Source of the DNA: Parasulfuritortus sp037439465
GTDB taxonomy: Bacteria; Pseudomonadota; Gammaproteobacteria; Burkholderiales; Thiobacillaceae
Reading direction: 5' to 3'
Assembly: GCA_037439465.1 (NCBI GenBank)
Contig: JBBIVX010000005.1
Location: 1 to 64,000 of the forward strand
Length of the DNA stretch: 64,000 nt
In this document: positions 24,014 to 33,836 of the stretch, in pieces
Numbering within the stretch: position 1 is the stretch's first letter
Layout: every line of letters starts with the position of its first letter
Program-made: the position numbers and the translations under genes
Notes under the pieces: model-generated
Seen by the model: only the letters and a program-made list of their open reading frames with translations
The model's database searches: none
Told to the model about the DNA's origin: nothing

Positions 24014-24347
24014 AATGGCCATCGCCGAGAGTATCCTGGGCATCGTCGAGGACGCCGCACGCGCGCAAGGGTTCAACCGCGTGAAGGAAGTGCGACTGGA
24101 AATCGGCGCCCTCTCCGGGGTGGAACCGGAGGCGCTGGCTTTCTGCCTCGATGTGGTGCTGAGGGGGAGTGTCGCCGAGGGCGCCCGTATCGAGATGGAA
24201 CGCCTGCCCGGCCAGGGTTTATGCCTGGCCTGTGGCGAGGCGCTGCCGGTGCTGGCACGCTATGCGGCCTGCACGCACTGCGGCAGTTACCAAGTGCAGG
24301 CCAGCGGCGGAACGGAAATGCGGGTCAAGGACCTGCTGGTTGAATAG
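24006..24347 (+). CDS. hypA: Hydrogenase nickel insertion protein HypA
   Basis: The 113-residue protein delivers nickel to hydrogenase together with HypB. It begins MHEMAIAESI, where His2 is the nickel ligand, and has the zinc site CLACG...CTHCG. It overlaps hupK by 8 bp and lies 14 bp before hypB, so the run is one operon. Confidence 0.96.
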   Translation: MHEMAIAESILGIVEDAARAQGFNRVKEVRLEIGALSGVEPEALAFCLDVVLRGSVAEGARIEMERLPGQGLCLACGEALPVLARYAACTHCGSYQVQASGGTEMRVKDLLVE

Positions 24348-24361
24348 ACGGAGCGAAGACC

Positions 24362-25252
24362 ATGTGTAGCGTTTGCGGTTGCGGACAGAGCGAAACCGAA
24401 GGACATGAACACCCGCACTCCCATGAACACACGCACGCCGAGCCGCATTATCACGCGCACGCCGGCGATCTGCATTACGGCCTCGGCCCGGCGCACGCGC
24501 ATGCGCCTGGAATGAGCGAGGAACGCCTGGTGCGCATCGAGCAGGACATACTCGGTAAGAACAACGCCTATGCCGCCGACAACCGGCAGTATTTCGCCGC
24601 GCACGGCCTGTTCGCCGTCAATCTGGTGTCCAGCCCAGGTTCCGGCAAGACCACCTTGCTGGTGAAAACCATCGAGGCGTTGGCCGGCCGCTTGCCGGTG
24701 GCGGTGATTGAGGGCGATCAGCAGACCAGCATGGATGCCGACCGCATCCGCGCTACCGGTGTCACGGCGGTGCAGGTCAACACCGGCAAAGGCTGCCATC
24801 TGGATGCCCACATGGTCGGCCATGCCCTGGAGCGGCTCAACCTGGCCGACGATGGCCTGTTGATGATCGAGAACGTTGGCAACCTGGTCTGCCCGGCCGC
24901 CTTCGATCTGGGCGAGACGCACAAGGTGGTGATACTGTCGGTCACCGAGGGCGAGGACAAACCGTTGAAATACCCGGACATGTTCCATGCCGCCGACCTC
25001 ATGCTGCTCAACAAGATCGACCTTTTGCCATACGTCGCCTTCGACATTGAGCGCTGCCTGGACTATGCCCGCCGCATCAACCCAAGGCTGGACATACTCA
25101 AGGTCTCCGCCAGCACCGGCGAGGGCATGGAGCGCTGGCTCGCCTGGCTGGCCGAAGGCGTCGATGTCGCCAGCGCCGCACGGCAGCGGAACGTCGATCT
25201 GCTCAAGCAACGCATCGCCCAACTGGAAGCGCAGCTGGCGGCAAAGGGCTGA
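24362..25252 (+). CDS. hypB: Hydrogenase nickel GTPase HypB
   Basis: The 296-residue GTPase has the N-terminal nickel motif CSVCGCG, a His-rich stretch (about 15 His in residues 14-47) that can store nickel, the Walker A SSPGSGKTTLL, GDQQTSMDADRI, and NKIDLLPY as the G4 motif. It powers nickel insertion with HypA. The His-rich region may let the cell buffer nickel. Confidence 0.96.
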   Translation: MCSVCGCGQSETEGHEHPHSHEHTHAEPHYHAHAGDLHYGLGPAHAHAPGMSEERLVRIEQDILGKNNAYAADNRQYFAAHGLFAVNLVSSPGSGKTTLLVKTIEALAGRLPVAVIEGDQQTSMDADRIRATGVTAVQVNTGKGCHLDAHMVGHALERLNLADDGLLMIENVGNLVCPAAFDLGETHKVVILSVTEGEDKPLKYPDMFHAADLMLLNKIDLLPYVAFDIERCLDYARRINPRLDILKVSASTGEGMERWLAWLAEGVDVASAARQRNVDLLKQRIAQLEAQLAAKG

Positions 25253-25255
25253 ACA

Positions 25256-27643
25256 TTGCAACGCCGCTTGCGCGTGACCGGCATCGTCCAGGGCGTCGGT
25301 TTCCGTCCCGCAGTCTGGCGGCTGGCGCATGAATCGGGGCTCGTCGGCTGGGTTCGCAACGATGCGGCCGGAGTGGAGATACTGATCGAGGGCGACGCGG
25401 CCGCCATTGCCTCTTTTACCCGCCGCCTGCCCCACGCACTGCCGCCGCGCGCCCAGGTACGCACCCTCACCTGGCGCGATGCCCCCGCCAGCGGTGAATT
25501 TGCGGAATTTGGCATACTTGCCAGCGGCTCAGGCCGGGCCGCCACCCAGATCGGCCCCGATACCGCCATCTGTGCGGACTGCCTGACGGAGCTGTTCGAT
25601 CCTGCCGACCGCCGCTGGCGTTATCCCTTCATCAACTGCACCCACTGCGGGCCGCGCTACACCCTGACCCGCCGCCTGCCCTACGACAGGGCGCAAACCA
25701 GTATGGCGGCGTTCCCCCTGTGCCCGGACTGCGAACGGGAATACCGCGACCCGGCCAACCGGCGTTTCCACGCCGAGCCGACCGCCTGCCCGGTGTGTGG
25801 GCCGCGCCTGACGTTCGTGCCCCTCGGCCCGCACACCTCCCCCCTCACCGACCCCATCGCCCTGGCCCTCGACGGTCTCAGAGCCGGCCGGATCATCGCC
25901 ATCAAGGGCCTGGGCGGGTTCCACCTCGCCTGTGACGCGCGCGCCCCGGCGGCGGTGCAACGCCTGCGTGCGCGCAAGGGCCGCGAGGAAAAACCCTTGG
26001 CGGTGATGGCCGCCAACCCCGTCTCCATCGCCGAATATGTGCAGATCACGGCGGCGGAGGCCGCCCTGCTGCATTCCCCCGAGGCCCCCATCTGCCTGCT
26101 GCGCAAGCGGCCGGGCAGGGAATTGACCGGCCTTGCGCCCGGCCTCGCCTGGCTGGGGGTGATGCGGCCCTATACGCCGCTCCATTGGCTATTGTTCCAT
26201 GAGGCTGCCGGCCGTCCCGCCGGCGCCGCCTGGATGACGGCGCCGCAGCCGCTGCTACTGGTGATGACCAGCGCCAACCCCGGCGGCGAGCCTCTGGTCA
26301 CCGGCAACGACGAGGCGCGCTTGCGCCTGGACGGCATCGCCGATGCGCTGCTGCTGCACGACCGCGATATCGTCGTGCGTTGTGACGATAGTGTCGTAAG
26401 GGGCGAGGAATCTGGGGCACGGAAGGAAAACCGCCGCCACGGTGTCCTTGAGCCTGCCCCTCAACCGCAATTCATCCGCCGCGCCCGCGGCTACACCCCG
26501 CGCGCCATCCGCCTGCCGCAAGCAGGCCCGTCGGTGCTGGCGCTGGGCGGTTATCTCAAGAACACGATTTGCGTGACGCGCGGCGATGAGGCCTTCGTCT
26601 CACAGCACATCGGCGGTCTCGACAACCCGGCCACCGTAGCCATGCTGATAGAGGTGAGCGAGCACTTGCTCTCAATCCTGCGGGTTCGGCCGCGGGCCGT
26701 GGCCCACGACCTTCACCCGGATTTCTTCAGCACCCGCCACGCCCTGGAGTTGGCCGGGCGCTGGGGCGTGCGGGCCATGGCGGTGCAGCACCACCATGCC
26801 CATGTCGCCGCCGTGGCGGCGGAACATGGCGTCACCGCGCCGCTCCTTGGGCTTGCCCTGGACGGGGTTGGGCTCGGCCGTGATGGCGGCGCCTGGGGCG
26901 GCGAACTGCTGCGCGTGGAGGCGGGCGGCTGCCGCCGTCTTGGCCATCTTGCCCCCCTGCCCCTGCCGGGCGGAGACCGGGCGGCACGCGAACCCTGGCG
27001 CATGGCGGCGGCAGTCCTGCATCGCCTCGGCCGCGGTGATGAGATTGCCCGCCGCTTCCCGGCACAAAAGGCGGCGGCGCAATTACGCCAGGTGCTCGAT
27101 CGCGATCTAAATTGTCCGCAGACCAGCAGCCTGGGACGTTATTTCGATGCGGCGGCCGGGCTGCTGGGTGTGAGCACGGTCATGGCCTACGAGGGCCAGG
27201 CGGCGATGCGGCTGGAGGGTCTGGCGGAACAGGCGGGAGAGGTGGAACCACTGGCTGGAGGCTACCGTCTGCACGATGATGGCCGTCTTGATTTGTTGCC
27301 GTTGCTTGCCCATCTGGCCGACGCGCCGGAGGCCGTCCGCGGCGCCGCGCTGTTTCACGCCACACTGGCCGCGGCGTTGGCCGACTGGACGCGCCGGGCT
27401 GCCGAGGAAAGCGGATTGAAGACGGTGGCCTGCGGCGGCGGCTGTTTCCTCAACCATCTGTTGAGCCGGCGCCTGCGCCAGCATCTGACCGGTCAGGGCC
27501 TGCTCGTCCTGGAGGCCGCCCAGGTACCCCCGAATGACGGAGGGTTGTCATTGGGCCAGGCTTGGGTTGCAATTCAGACAATCGCTGCCGGCGGGCCGGA
27601 GGCAACACGGCGCGCCCACTGTGCGGATGACCAGAAAGGATAG
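25256..27643 (+). CDS. hypF: Carbamoyltransferase HypF
   Basis: The 795-residue enzyme makes the carbamoyl group that becomes the cyanide ligands of the NiFe site. Domains in order: acylphosphatase (1-90, GIVQGVGFRPAVWRL); zinc fingers (CADC, CTHCGPRYTL, CPDCEREY, CPVCGPRL); a YrdC-like domain; and a Kae1-like domain with VQHHHAHVAAVAAEHG and GGGCFLNHLL. The start is TTG 25256, preceded by AAGGG at the right distance, and the acylphosphatase domain begins at once, so no ATG is missing. A short charged insertion (GEESGARKENRRHG) follows RCDDSVVR. Confidence 0.95.
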   Translation: MQRRLRVTGIVQGVGFRPAVWRLAHESGLVGWVRNDAAGVEILIEGDAAAIASFTRRLPHALPPRAQVRTLTWRDAPASGEFAEFGILASGSGRAATQIGPDTAICADCLTELFDPADRRWRYPFINCTHCGPRYTLTRRLPYDRAQTSMAAFPLCPDCEREYRDPANRRFHAEPTACPVCGPRLTFVPLGPHTSPLTDPIALALDGLRAGRIIAIKGLGGFHLACDARAPAAVQRLRARKGREEKPLAVMAANPVSIAEYVQITAAEAALLHSPEAPICLLRKRPGRELTGLAPGLAWLGVMRPYTPLHWLLFHEAAGRPAGAAWMTAPQPLLLVMTSANPGGEPLVTGNDEARLRLDGIADALLLHDRDIVVRCDDSVVRGEESGARKENRRHGVLEPAPQPQFIRRARGYTPRAIRLPQAGPSVLALGGYLKNTICVTRGDEAFVSQHIGGLDNPATVAMLIEVSEHLLSILRVRPRAVAHDLHPDFFSTRHALELAGRWGVRAMAVQHHHAHVAAVAAEHGVTAPLLGLALDGVGLGRDGGAWGGELLRVEAGGCRRLGHLAPLPLPGGDRAAREPWRMAAAVLHRLGRGDEIARRFPAQKAAAQLRQVLDRDLNCPQTSSLGRYFDAAAGLLGVSTVMAYEGQAAMRLEGLAEQAGEVEPLAGGYRLHDDGRLDLLPLLAHLADAPEAVRGAALFHATLAAALADWTRRAAEESGLKTVACGGGCFLNHLLSRRLRQHLTGQGLLVLEAAQVPPNDGGLSLGQAWVAIQTIAAGGPEATRRAHCADDQKG

Positions 27644-27649
27644 CCACCG

Positions 27650-27871
27650 ATGTGTCTCGCCATTCCCGCCCGTGTGGTGGAAATCAATGCAAACGAGGAA
27701 GCCAGCGTCGATCTGGGCGGCGTCAGGAAAACTATCTCCCTGGCCCTGGTCGAGGACGTGGCGGTGGGTGATTACGTCATCGTCCATGTCGGCTACGCGC
27801 TCACCCGGCTCAATCCGGACGAGGCGGAAAAGACCCTGGCATTGATGGCGGAAGCGGGGCTGACCGCATGA
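27650..27871 (+). CDS. hypC: Hydrogenase maturation chaperone HypC
   Basis: The 73-residue chaperone begins MCLAIPARVVEI; Cys2 is needed to hold the iron centre with HypD. It starts 6 bp after hypF and overlaps hypD by 4 bp. Confidence 0.96.
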   Translation: MCLAIPARVVEINANEEASVDLGGVRKTISLALVEDVAVGDYVIVHVGYALTRLNPDEAEKTLALMAEAGLTA

Positions 27872-29007
27872 AATACATCGACGAATTCAGAGACGGCGAA
27901 GTTGCCCAGGGCCTGAGCAAGGCCATTGCCGCCGAAGTCCGCCCCGGCCGCCGTTACAACTTCATGGAGTTCTGCGGCGGCCACACCCACGCCATCTCCC
28001 GCTACGGCGTGCCTGATCTGCTGCCAGCCGGCGTGCGCATGATTCACGGTCCCGGCTGCCCGGTGTGCGTGCTGCCGATCGGCCGCATCGATCTGGCGAT
28101 CAAGCTGGCGCTGGAACGTGGCGTGATTCTCTGCACCTATGCCGACACCTTGCGGGTGCCAGCCTCTGGCGGCCTTTCGCTGTTGCGGGCGAAGGCGCAG
28201 GGGGGCGACATACGCATGGTTTACGCGGTTACCGATGCGCTCAAGATCGCCCGCGCCCATCCTGAAAGAGAGGTGGTGTTCTTCGCCATCGGCTTCGAGA
28301 CCACCACCCCACCCACGGCCGTGGCAATCAAGCTGGCGGCGGCCGAGGGGCTGGCGAACTTCAGCGTGCTTTGCTGCCATGTGCTCACCCCGGCGGCGAT
28401 CATGAACATCCTGGAGTCGCCCGAGGTGCGCGCGCTGGGCAGCGTACCCATCGACGGTTTCATCGGCCCGGCCCACGTCTCCACGGTGATCGGCAGCCGG
28501 CCTTATGAGTTCTTCGCCGAGGAATACCGAAAGCCGGTGGTCATCGCCGGCTTCGAACCGCTCGACGTGATGCAGGCCATCCTGATGTTGGTGCGCCAGG
28601 TGAACGGGGGCAGGGCCGTGGTGGAAAACGAGTTCACCCGCGCCGTCACCCCGGAAGGCAACGTCAAGGCGCAGCAGTGGGTCGCCGAGGTGTTCGAACT
28701 CAGGCGCCGCTTCGAGTGGCGCGGGCTTGGCGAGGTGCCTTATTCGGCCCTGAAGATTCGCGAGCGTTACGCCCGCTTTGACGCCGAGCGCCGCTACCGA
28801 CTGGAATATCGGCCGGTGGCCGACAACAAGGCCTGCGAATGTGGAGCGATATTGCGCGGGGTGAAGGATCCTACCGACTGCAAGCTGTTCGGCCTCGCCT
28901 GCACCCCGGAAAACCCCATGGGGTCGTGCATGGTGTCCAGCGAGGGGGCCTGCGCGGCGCATTACACGTATGGGCGCCACAAGGACGTGGAGGCGGCATC
29001 ACCATGA
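27868..29007 (+). CDS. hypD: Fe(CN)2CO assembly protein HypD
   Basis: The 379-residue iron-sulfur protein assembles the Fe(CN)2CO group with HypC and HypE. Conserved motifs FCGGHTHAISRYG, GPGCPVCVLP and GFETTTPP are present. The C-terminal Cys set (NKACECGAILRG, CKLFGLACTPENPMGSCMVS) holds the 4Fe-4S cluster. It overlaps hypC and hypE by 4 bp each. Confidence 0.96.
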   Translation: MKYIDEFRDGEVAQGLSKAIAAEVRPGRRYNFMEFCGGHTHAISRYGVPDLLPAGVRMIHGPGCPVCVLPIGRIDLAIKLALERGVILCTYADTLRVPASGGLSLLRAKAQGGDIRMVYAVTDALKIARAHPEREVVFFAIGFETTTPPTAVAIKLAAAEGLANFSVLCCHVLTPAAIMNILESPEVRALGSVPIDGFIGPAHVSTVIGSRPYEFFAEEYRKPVVIAGFEPLDVMQAILMLVRQVNGGRAVVENEFTRAVTPEGNVKAQQWVAEVFELRRRFEWRGLGEVPYSALKIRERYARFDAERRYRLEYRPVADNKACECGAILRGVKDPTDCKLFGLACTPENPMGSCMVSSEGACAAHYTYGRHKDVEAASP

Positions 29008-30056
29008 CCGGTAAGGCGAACAGGGGCTGCGCCCGTCCCCTCGACCTGAAAAACGGCCGCGTTGACATGAGCCATGGCGGTGGCGGCCGCGCCATGGTGC
29101 AACTGATTACCGATCTGTTCGCCAAGTCTCTCGGCAATGAATACCTGGCCCAGGGCAATGACGGCACCTCCCTGCCGCCGGGCCTGGGCCGGCTGGTGGT
29201 GTCCACCGACAGCCATGTGGTGTCCCCGCTGTTTTTTCCCGGCGGCGACATCGGCGGCCTCGCCGTGCATGGCACGGTCAACGATGTCGCCGTGATGGGG
29301 GCTGCGCCGCTCTGGCTCACCGCCGGTTTTATCCTCGAAGAAGGTTTTCCGCTGGCCGACCTGGCGCGCATCGTCGAGTCGATGGCGCGGGCGGCGAAAG
29401 CGGCCGGCGTCCAGTTGGTGGCCGGGGATACCAAGGTGGTCGAGCAGGGCAAGGGCGACGGTGTGTTCATCACCACCACCGGCTTCGGTTTCCTGCCCGA
29501 GGGAGTGCATCTCTCCGGCGACCTGGCGCGGCCCGGCGATGCGGTGCTGCTTTCCGGCACCCTGGGTGACCATGGCATGGCGATCATGAGTCAGCGCGAA
29601 AATCTCGGCTTCGATGCCCCCATCGTCTCCGACAGCGCTGCCCTGAACGGCCTGACCGCCGCCATGCTGGCCAGCGGCGCGGCCATCCGGGTGATGCGCG
29701 ACCCGACCCGCGGCGGTCTGGCGGCGACGCTCAACGAGATCGCGCACCAATCCGGCGTAGGCATCCACCTCATCGAGGCCGCGATACCGGTACGGGCCGA
29801 GGTCGAGGCGGCCTGCGAACTATTGGGCCTGGACCCGCTCAACATCGCCAACGAAGGCAAGCTCGTCGCCGTGTGCGCCGCCGAAGATGCGGGGAAACTG
29901 CTGGCCGCCATGCGCGCCCACCCGCTCGGGCAACGGGCGGCGGTCATCGGCGAGGTGGCGGCGGACGCCAACGCCTTCGTGCAGATGCAGACCCGATTCG
30001 GCGGCTGGCGCATGGTGGACTGGCTGAGCGGTGAGCCATTGCCGCGGATATGCTAG
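29004..30056 (+). CDS. hypE: Carbamoyl dehydratase HypE
   Basis: The 350-residue protein dehydrates the carbamoyl group on its C-terminal Cys to a thiocyanate, which is passed to HypD. The final residues PRIC give that Cys. Residues such as HGGGGRAM, TDSHVVSPLFFPGGDIG and RDPTRGGLAATLNE match the PurM-like fold. ATG 29004 overlaps the hypD stop. Confidence 0.96.
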   Translation: MTGKANRGCARPLDLKNGRVDMSHGGGGRAMVQLITDLFAKSLGNEYLAQGNDGTSLPPGLGRLVVSTDSHVVSPLFFPGGDIGGLAVHGTVNDVAVMGAAPLWLTAGFILEEGFPLADLARIVESMARAAKAAGVQLVAGDTKVVEQGKGDGVFITTTGFGFLPEGVHLSGDLARPGDAVLLSGTLGDHGMAIMSQRENLGFDAPIVSDSAALNGLTAAMLASGAAIRVMRDPTRGGLAATLNEIAHQSGVGIHLIEAAIPVRAEVEAACELLGLDPLNIANEGKLVAVCAAEDAGKLLAAMRAHPLGQRAAVIGEVAADANAFVQMQTRFGGWRMVDWLSGEPLPRIC

Positions 30057-30095
30057 CGAGGCGTTGGGGGTGAAGCCGACGCCTCGCCGATCCTC
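30057..30095 (+). terminator. Hairpin between hypE and hypX
   Basis: An 8-bp perfect stem CGAGGCGT/ACGCCTCG (30057-30064 with 30079-30086) begins at the base after the hypE stop. Only CCGATCCTCTTT follows, so termination would be weak; it may partly reduce read-through to hypX or protect the mRNA end. Confidence 0.35.
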
Positions 30096-30123
30096 TTTGA
30101 TCTCACCCTCCCACTGAATTTAC

Positions 30124-31827
30124 GTGCGTATTCTTTTTCTCACTCACGCCTTCAACAGCCTCACTCAGCGGCTTTATGTCGAACTCACCGCTCTGGGCCA
30201 TCTGGTCTCCGTCGAGTTCGACATCAACGACAGCGTCAGCGTCGAGGCGGTGGCGCTGTTTCGGCCGCATCTCATCCTGGCGCCTTATTTGCGCCGCGCC
30301 ATCCCGGCGAGCATCTGGCGCCAACATCCCTGTCTGATCGTGCATCCCGGGGTCGTTGGCGACCGCGGGCCTTCCGCTCTGGACTGGGCGATACTGCGAG
30401 GCGAGCGGGAGTGGGGCGTCACCGTGTTGCAGGCCGAAGAGGAACTCGACGCCGGTCCGGTCTGGGCGGCGGAAACCTTTCCCATGCGGGCGGCGAAGAA
30501 GTCCAGCCTGTATCGCAACGAGATCACCGAGGCGGCGGTGCGGGCGGTGAAGGCCGCCCTCTCACGTCTGCCGGACTATCTTGCGGGAAGCTGGAGACCG
30601 CAAACGATTTCCGCCCGGCCGATGCATGCCCGCACGCAGCCGTCTGACCGTGCCATCGACTGGGTTCGCGACAGCGGCCACCGTGTGCTGGCCAAACTCA
30701 ACAGCGGCGACGGTTTCCCCGGCGTACGCGACCGGCTGTTCGGCGAGGATTGTCATCTCTACGATGCCCAGGTTTTTGCCGCCAGCGGGCCGCCGGGCGA
30801 GGTGCTGGGGCGGGCGGGCGAGGGGGTGGTGCGGGCCTGCGCCGACGGCGCGATATGGATCGGCCGGGTGAAGCGCTCGGGCGGGATCAAGCTGCCGGTG
30901 ACGCTGGCCTTTACGGCGGCGGCATCGCTACCGGCGCTGGAAAGCCCGGATATGGAAATACGTTATGAGGAATGTGGCGCGGTCGGTTTGCTCCACTTCG
31001 GTTTTTACAACGGCGCCATGGGTACGGCCGCCTGCGAGAGGCTGCTGGCGGCCTACCAGGCCGCCCTGCGGCGACCCACGCGGGTCATTGTCCTGGCCGG
31101 CGGCGAGGACTTCTTCAGCAATGGCCTCGACCTCAACCGCATCGAGGCGGCGGACAGTCCGCCCGACGCGTCCTGGCGCAACATCGAGGCCATGGATGAC
31201 CTCTGCCGTGCCCTCATAGAGACCACCAGCCATCTCACCGTAGCCGCCCTGCAAGGCAGTGCCGGGGCCGGCGGCGCTTTCCTGGCGCTGGCCGCCGACT
31301 TCGTCTGGGCGCGGCAGGGGGTGATACTCAATCCGCACTACAAGAACATGGGCAACCTGTATGGCTCGGAATACTGGAGCTATCTGCTGCCACGCCGGGT
31401 GGGTGCCGCACGGGCCGCGGCCGTCAGGCGCAAGCGTTTGCCTATGGGTATGGCGGAAGCCATACGCATCGGTTTTCTCGATGCCGTTTTCGGCGATGCC
31501 CCGGCTGACTTCCTGGCGCAGGTGCGGCGGCGCGCCCTGGCCTTGGCCGCTGACGACTGCGCCGGCCGTCTCGCCGCCAAGCGGGCCCGGCGCGCCGCCG
31601 ACGAGATGGAAAAAACGCTGGCGAGCTATCGCGCCGAGGAACTGGCGCATATGGCACGCAACTTCTATGGTTTCGACCCCAGTTACCATGTCGCCCGTCA
31701 TCACTTCGTCCACAAGACGCCGCCTTCCTGGACGCCGCGGCATCTGGCCTTACACCGCGAGCTCGGCTGGGTCGTGCCGGTTGACGAAGCCGTTATACTT
31801 GAGCGGCCCAAAGAGGAAACGCCATGA
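30124..31827 (+). CDS. hypX: Hydrogenase maturation protein HypX (CO ligand synthesis)
   Basis: The 567-residue HypX/HoxX protein has an N-terminal formyl-transferase-like half (CLIVHPGVVGDRGPSALDWA) and a C-terminal enoyl-CoA hydratase-like half (LQGSAGAGGAFLALAADFVWA, NPHYKNMGNLYGSEYW). HypX makes the CO ligand of NiFe-hydrogenase in air from a formyl group via formyl-CoA. Its presence points to a hydrogenase used under oxic conditions. The start is GTG 30124 (VRILFLTHAFNS). It overlaps the fumarase gene by 4 bp. Confidence 0.93.
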   Translation: MRILFLTHAFNSLTQRLYVELTALGHLVSVEFDINDSVSVEAVALFRPHLILAPYLRRAIPASIWRQHPCLIVHPGVVGDRGPSALDWAILRGEREWGVTVLQAEEELDAGPVWAAETFPMRAAKKSSLYRNEITEAAVRAVKAALSRLPDYLAGSWRPQTISARPMHARTQPSDRAIDWVRDSGHRVLAKLNSGDGFPGVRDRLFGEDCHLYDAQVFAASGPPGEVLGRAGEGVVRACADGAIWIGRVKRSGGIKLPVTLAFTAAASLPALESPDMEIRYEECGAVGLLHFGFYNGAMGTAACERLLAAYQAALRRPTRVIVLAGGEDFFSNGLDLNRIEAADSPPDASWRNIEAMDDLCRALIETTSHLTVAALQGSAGAGGAFLALAADFVWARQGVILNPHYKNMGNLYGSEYWSYLLPRRVGAARAAAVRRKRLPMGMAEAIRIGFLDAVFGDAPADFLAQVRRRALALAADDCAGRLAAKRARRAADEMEKTLASYRAEELAHMARNFYGFDPSYHVARHHFVHKTPPSWTPRHLALHRELGWVVPVDEAVILERPKEETP

Positions 31828-33344
31828 CCCTGATACGCCGGGATGACCTCATCCAGTCCATCGCCGAGGCCTTTCAATTCATTTCCTACTACCACCCCCT
31901 CGATTTCGTGCAGGCGGTGAAGGCCGCCTATGACCGCGAGGAATCGCCGGCCGCCCGCGACGCCCTCGCCCAGATACTGGTGAATTCGCGCCTGGCCGCC
32001 GAAGGGCACCGGCCAATTTGCCAGGACACCGGCATGGCCGTGGTATTCATGAAGATTGGCATGGAGTTGCGTTTCGAGTCCGGCATGGGGCTGCAGGAGA
32101 TGGTCGACGAGGGTGTGCGCCGCGCCTACACCAACCCGGCCAATCCGCTGCGCGCCTCGGTGTTGGCCGACCCGGCCGGGGCGCGCCGCAATACCCGCGA
32201 CAATACCCCGGCGGTGTTGCACGTCGAGTTGGTGCCAGGCGACAAACTGGAGGTGAAGCTGGCCGCCAAGGGCGGCGGCTCGGAGAACAAGGCCCGTTTC
32301 GCCATCCTCAATCCGTCCGATTCCATCGTCGGCTGGGTGTTGCGTCAACTCCCGGAGATGGGCGCCGGCTGGTGTCCGCCGGGACTGCTCGGGCTCGGCA
32401 TCGGCGGCACCCCGGAAAAGGCCATGCTGTTGGCGAAGGAGGCCTTGCTGGACGAGATCGACATCCAGGCCCTGCAGGCGCGCGGCCCCGCCAACAGCCT
32501 GGAGGAACTCCGCCTGGAGATCTACGACGGGGCCAATGCCCTCGGAATCGGCGCCCAGGGGCTGGGTGGCCTCACTACGGTACTGGACGTCAAGATCAAG
32601 GACTATCCGACCCACGCCGCCAGCCTGCCGGTGGCGCTCATTCCCAATTGCGCCGCCACCCGGCATCTGCATTTCACCCTGGACGGCAGCGGTCCGGCCC
32701 GCTTTCAGCCGCCGCCCCTGTCGGCCTGGCCGCCGCTCGCCTGGGAGGGGCCAGCGGGTGCCCGCCGGGTGAACCTGGACAGTCTGGACAAGGCCGATGT
32801 TGCCGGCTGGCGGGCTGGTGAGTCGCTGCTGCTGAGCGGTCGCCTGCTGACCGGCCGCGATGCCGCGCACAAGCGCATTGCCGAGCTCGTCGCCGGCGGC
32901 GAGCCGCTGCCGGTGGATTTCCGCAATCGCTTCATCTACTACGTCGGGCCGGTCGATCCGGTCGCTGGCGAGGCGGTCGGGCCGGCCGGCCCGACCACCG
33001 CCAGCCGCATGGACAAGTTCACCGACCTGATGCTGGGTGACGGCGTCGGCCTGCTCGGCATGGTCGGCAAGTCGGAACGCGGGCCGGCGGCGATCGCCTC
33101 GATCAAGGCGCACGGCGCCGTCTATTGCATCGCCGTGGGCGGTGCCGCCTACCTGGTGTCAAAGGCGATCAAGTCGGCACGCGTGCTCGCCTTCCCGGAA
33201 CTGGGCATGGAGGCGATCCATGAGTTCATCGTCGAGGATATGCCGGTGACCGTGGCCGTGGACAGCCAGGGAAATTCGGTGCACGAAAGTGGCCCGCGCG
33301 AGTGGCGCAGGCGCATCGGTAAAATACCGCTGGCCGAGCACTGA
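31824..33344 (+). CDS. Class I fumarate hydratase
   Basis: The 506-residue protein is a class I (4Fe-4S) fumarase with both domains fused. Cluster Cys lie in PICQDTGMAV, AGWCPPGLLG and IPNCAATRHLHF. The C-terminal domain carries GPTTASRMDKFTDLM and MVGKSERGPAAI. It interconverts fumarate and malate in the TCA cycle. It starts inside the hypX stop codon (ATGA), so it is probably transcribed with the hyp genes, which is unusual. Class I fumarases are oxygen-sensitive, in contrast to the aerobic hydrogenase set upstream. Confidence 0.94.
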   Translation: MTLIRRDDLIQSIAEAFQFISYYHPLDFVQAVKAAYDREESPAARDALAQILVNSRLAAEGHRPICQDTGMAVVFMKIGMELRFESGMGLQEMVDEGVRRAYTNPANPLRASVLADPAGARRNTRDNTPAVLHVELVPGDKLEVKLAAKGGGSENKARFAILNPSDSIVGWVLRQLPEMGAGWCPPGLLGLGIGGTPEKAMLLAKEALLDEIDIQALQARGPANSLEELRLEIYDGANALGIGAQGLGGLTTVLDVKIKDYPTHAASLPVALIPNCAATRHLHFTLDGSGPARFQPPPLSAWPPLAWEGPAGARRVNLDSLDKADVAGWRAGESLLLSGRLLTGRDAAHKRIAELVAGGEPLPVDFRNRFIYYVGPVDPVAGEAVGPAGPTTASRMDKFTDLMLGDGVGLLGMVGKSERGPAAIASIKAHGAVYCIAVGGAAYLVSKAIKSARVLAFPELGMEAIHEFIVEDMPVTVAVDSQGNSVHESGPREWRRRIGKIPLAEH

Positions 33345-33391
33345 GCAGGCCGGCGCGTTTTCACGGTAACGGCGGCGGAAGGGAATACATC

Positions 33392-33835
33392 ATGGAGCTG
33401 GCCTGGTGGCACTGGTTGATACTGGGGATGTTGCTGGTGGGGCTGGAGATGCTGGTTCCGACCTTCTTTCTCATGTGGTTCGGCCTGGGCGCCCTCCTGG
33501 TCGGTGCGGTCATGCTGGTCGCGACGCCTGGTTTCGCGCCGCAGCTGCTGCTGTGGGCGGTGAGTTCCTTGGCCATGATGGGCCTCTGGCTGAAGTGGTT
33601 CAAGAATCCGGACCGCACCCGCGCCGGCCAGGCCAAGGAGGGCGTGATCGGCGTCACCGGCCTGATGACGCGGCCGGTGACCGCGACCGGCAATGGTGAA
33701 ATACTGTTCCAGCGCCCGGTGTTGGGCGCCGACCGTTGGCCGGTGGTGGCGGATGCACCCATTGCCGCCGGGGCGAGGGCGAAGGTGGTGGACGTATTGG
33801 GACAAACCCTCAAGGTAGAGAAATCAGGAGACTGA
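33392..33835 (+). CDS. NfeD family membrane protein
   Basis: The 147-residue product has an N-terminal membrane region (three helices within residues 1-70, WWHWLILGMLLVGLEML) and a C-terminal OB-fold domain (GVIGVTGLMTRPVTATGNG, ARAKVVDVLGQTLKV). NfeD proteins pair with SPFH proteins, as here where the next gene starts 1 bp later. The pair works in membrane organisation or quality control. Confidence 0.93.
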   Translation: MELAWWHWLILGMLLVGLEMLVPTFFLMWFGLGALLVGAVMLVATPGFAPQLLLWAVSSLAMMGLWLKWFKNPDRTRAGQAKEGVIGVTGLMTRPVTATGNGEILFQRPVLGADRWPVVADAPIAAGARAKVVDVLGQTLKVEKSGD

Positions 33836-33836
33836 C

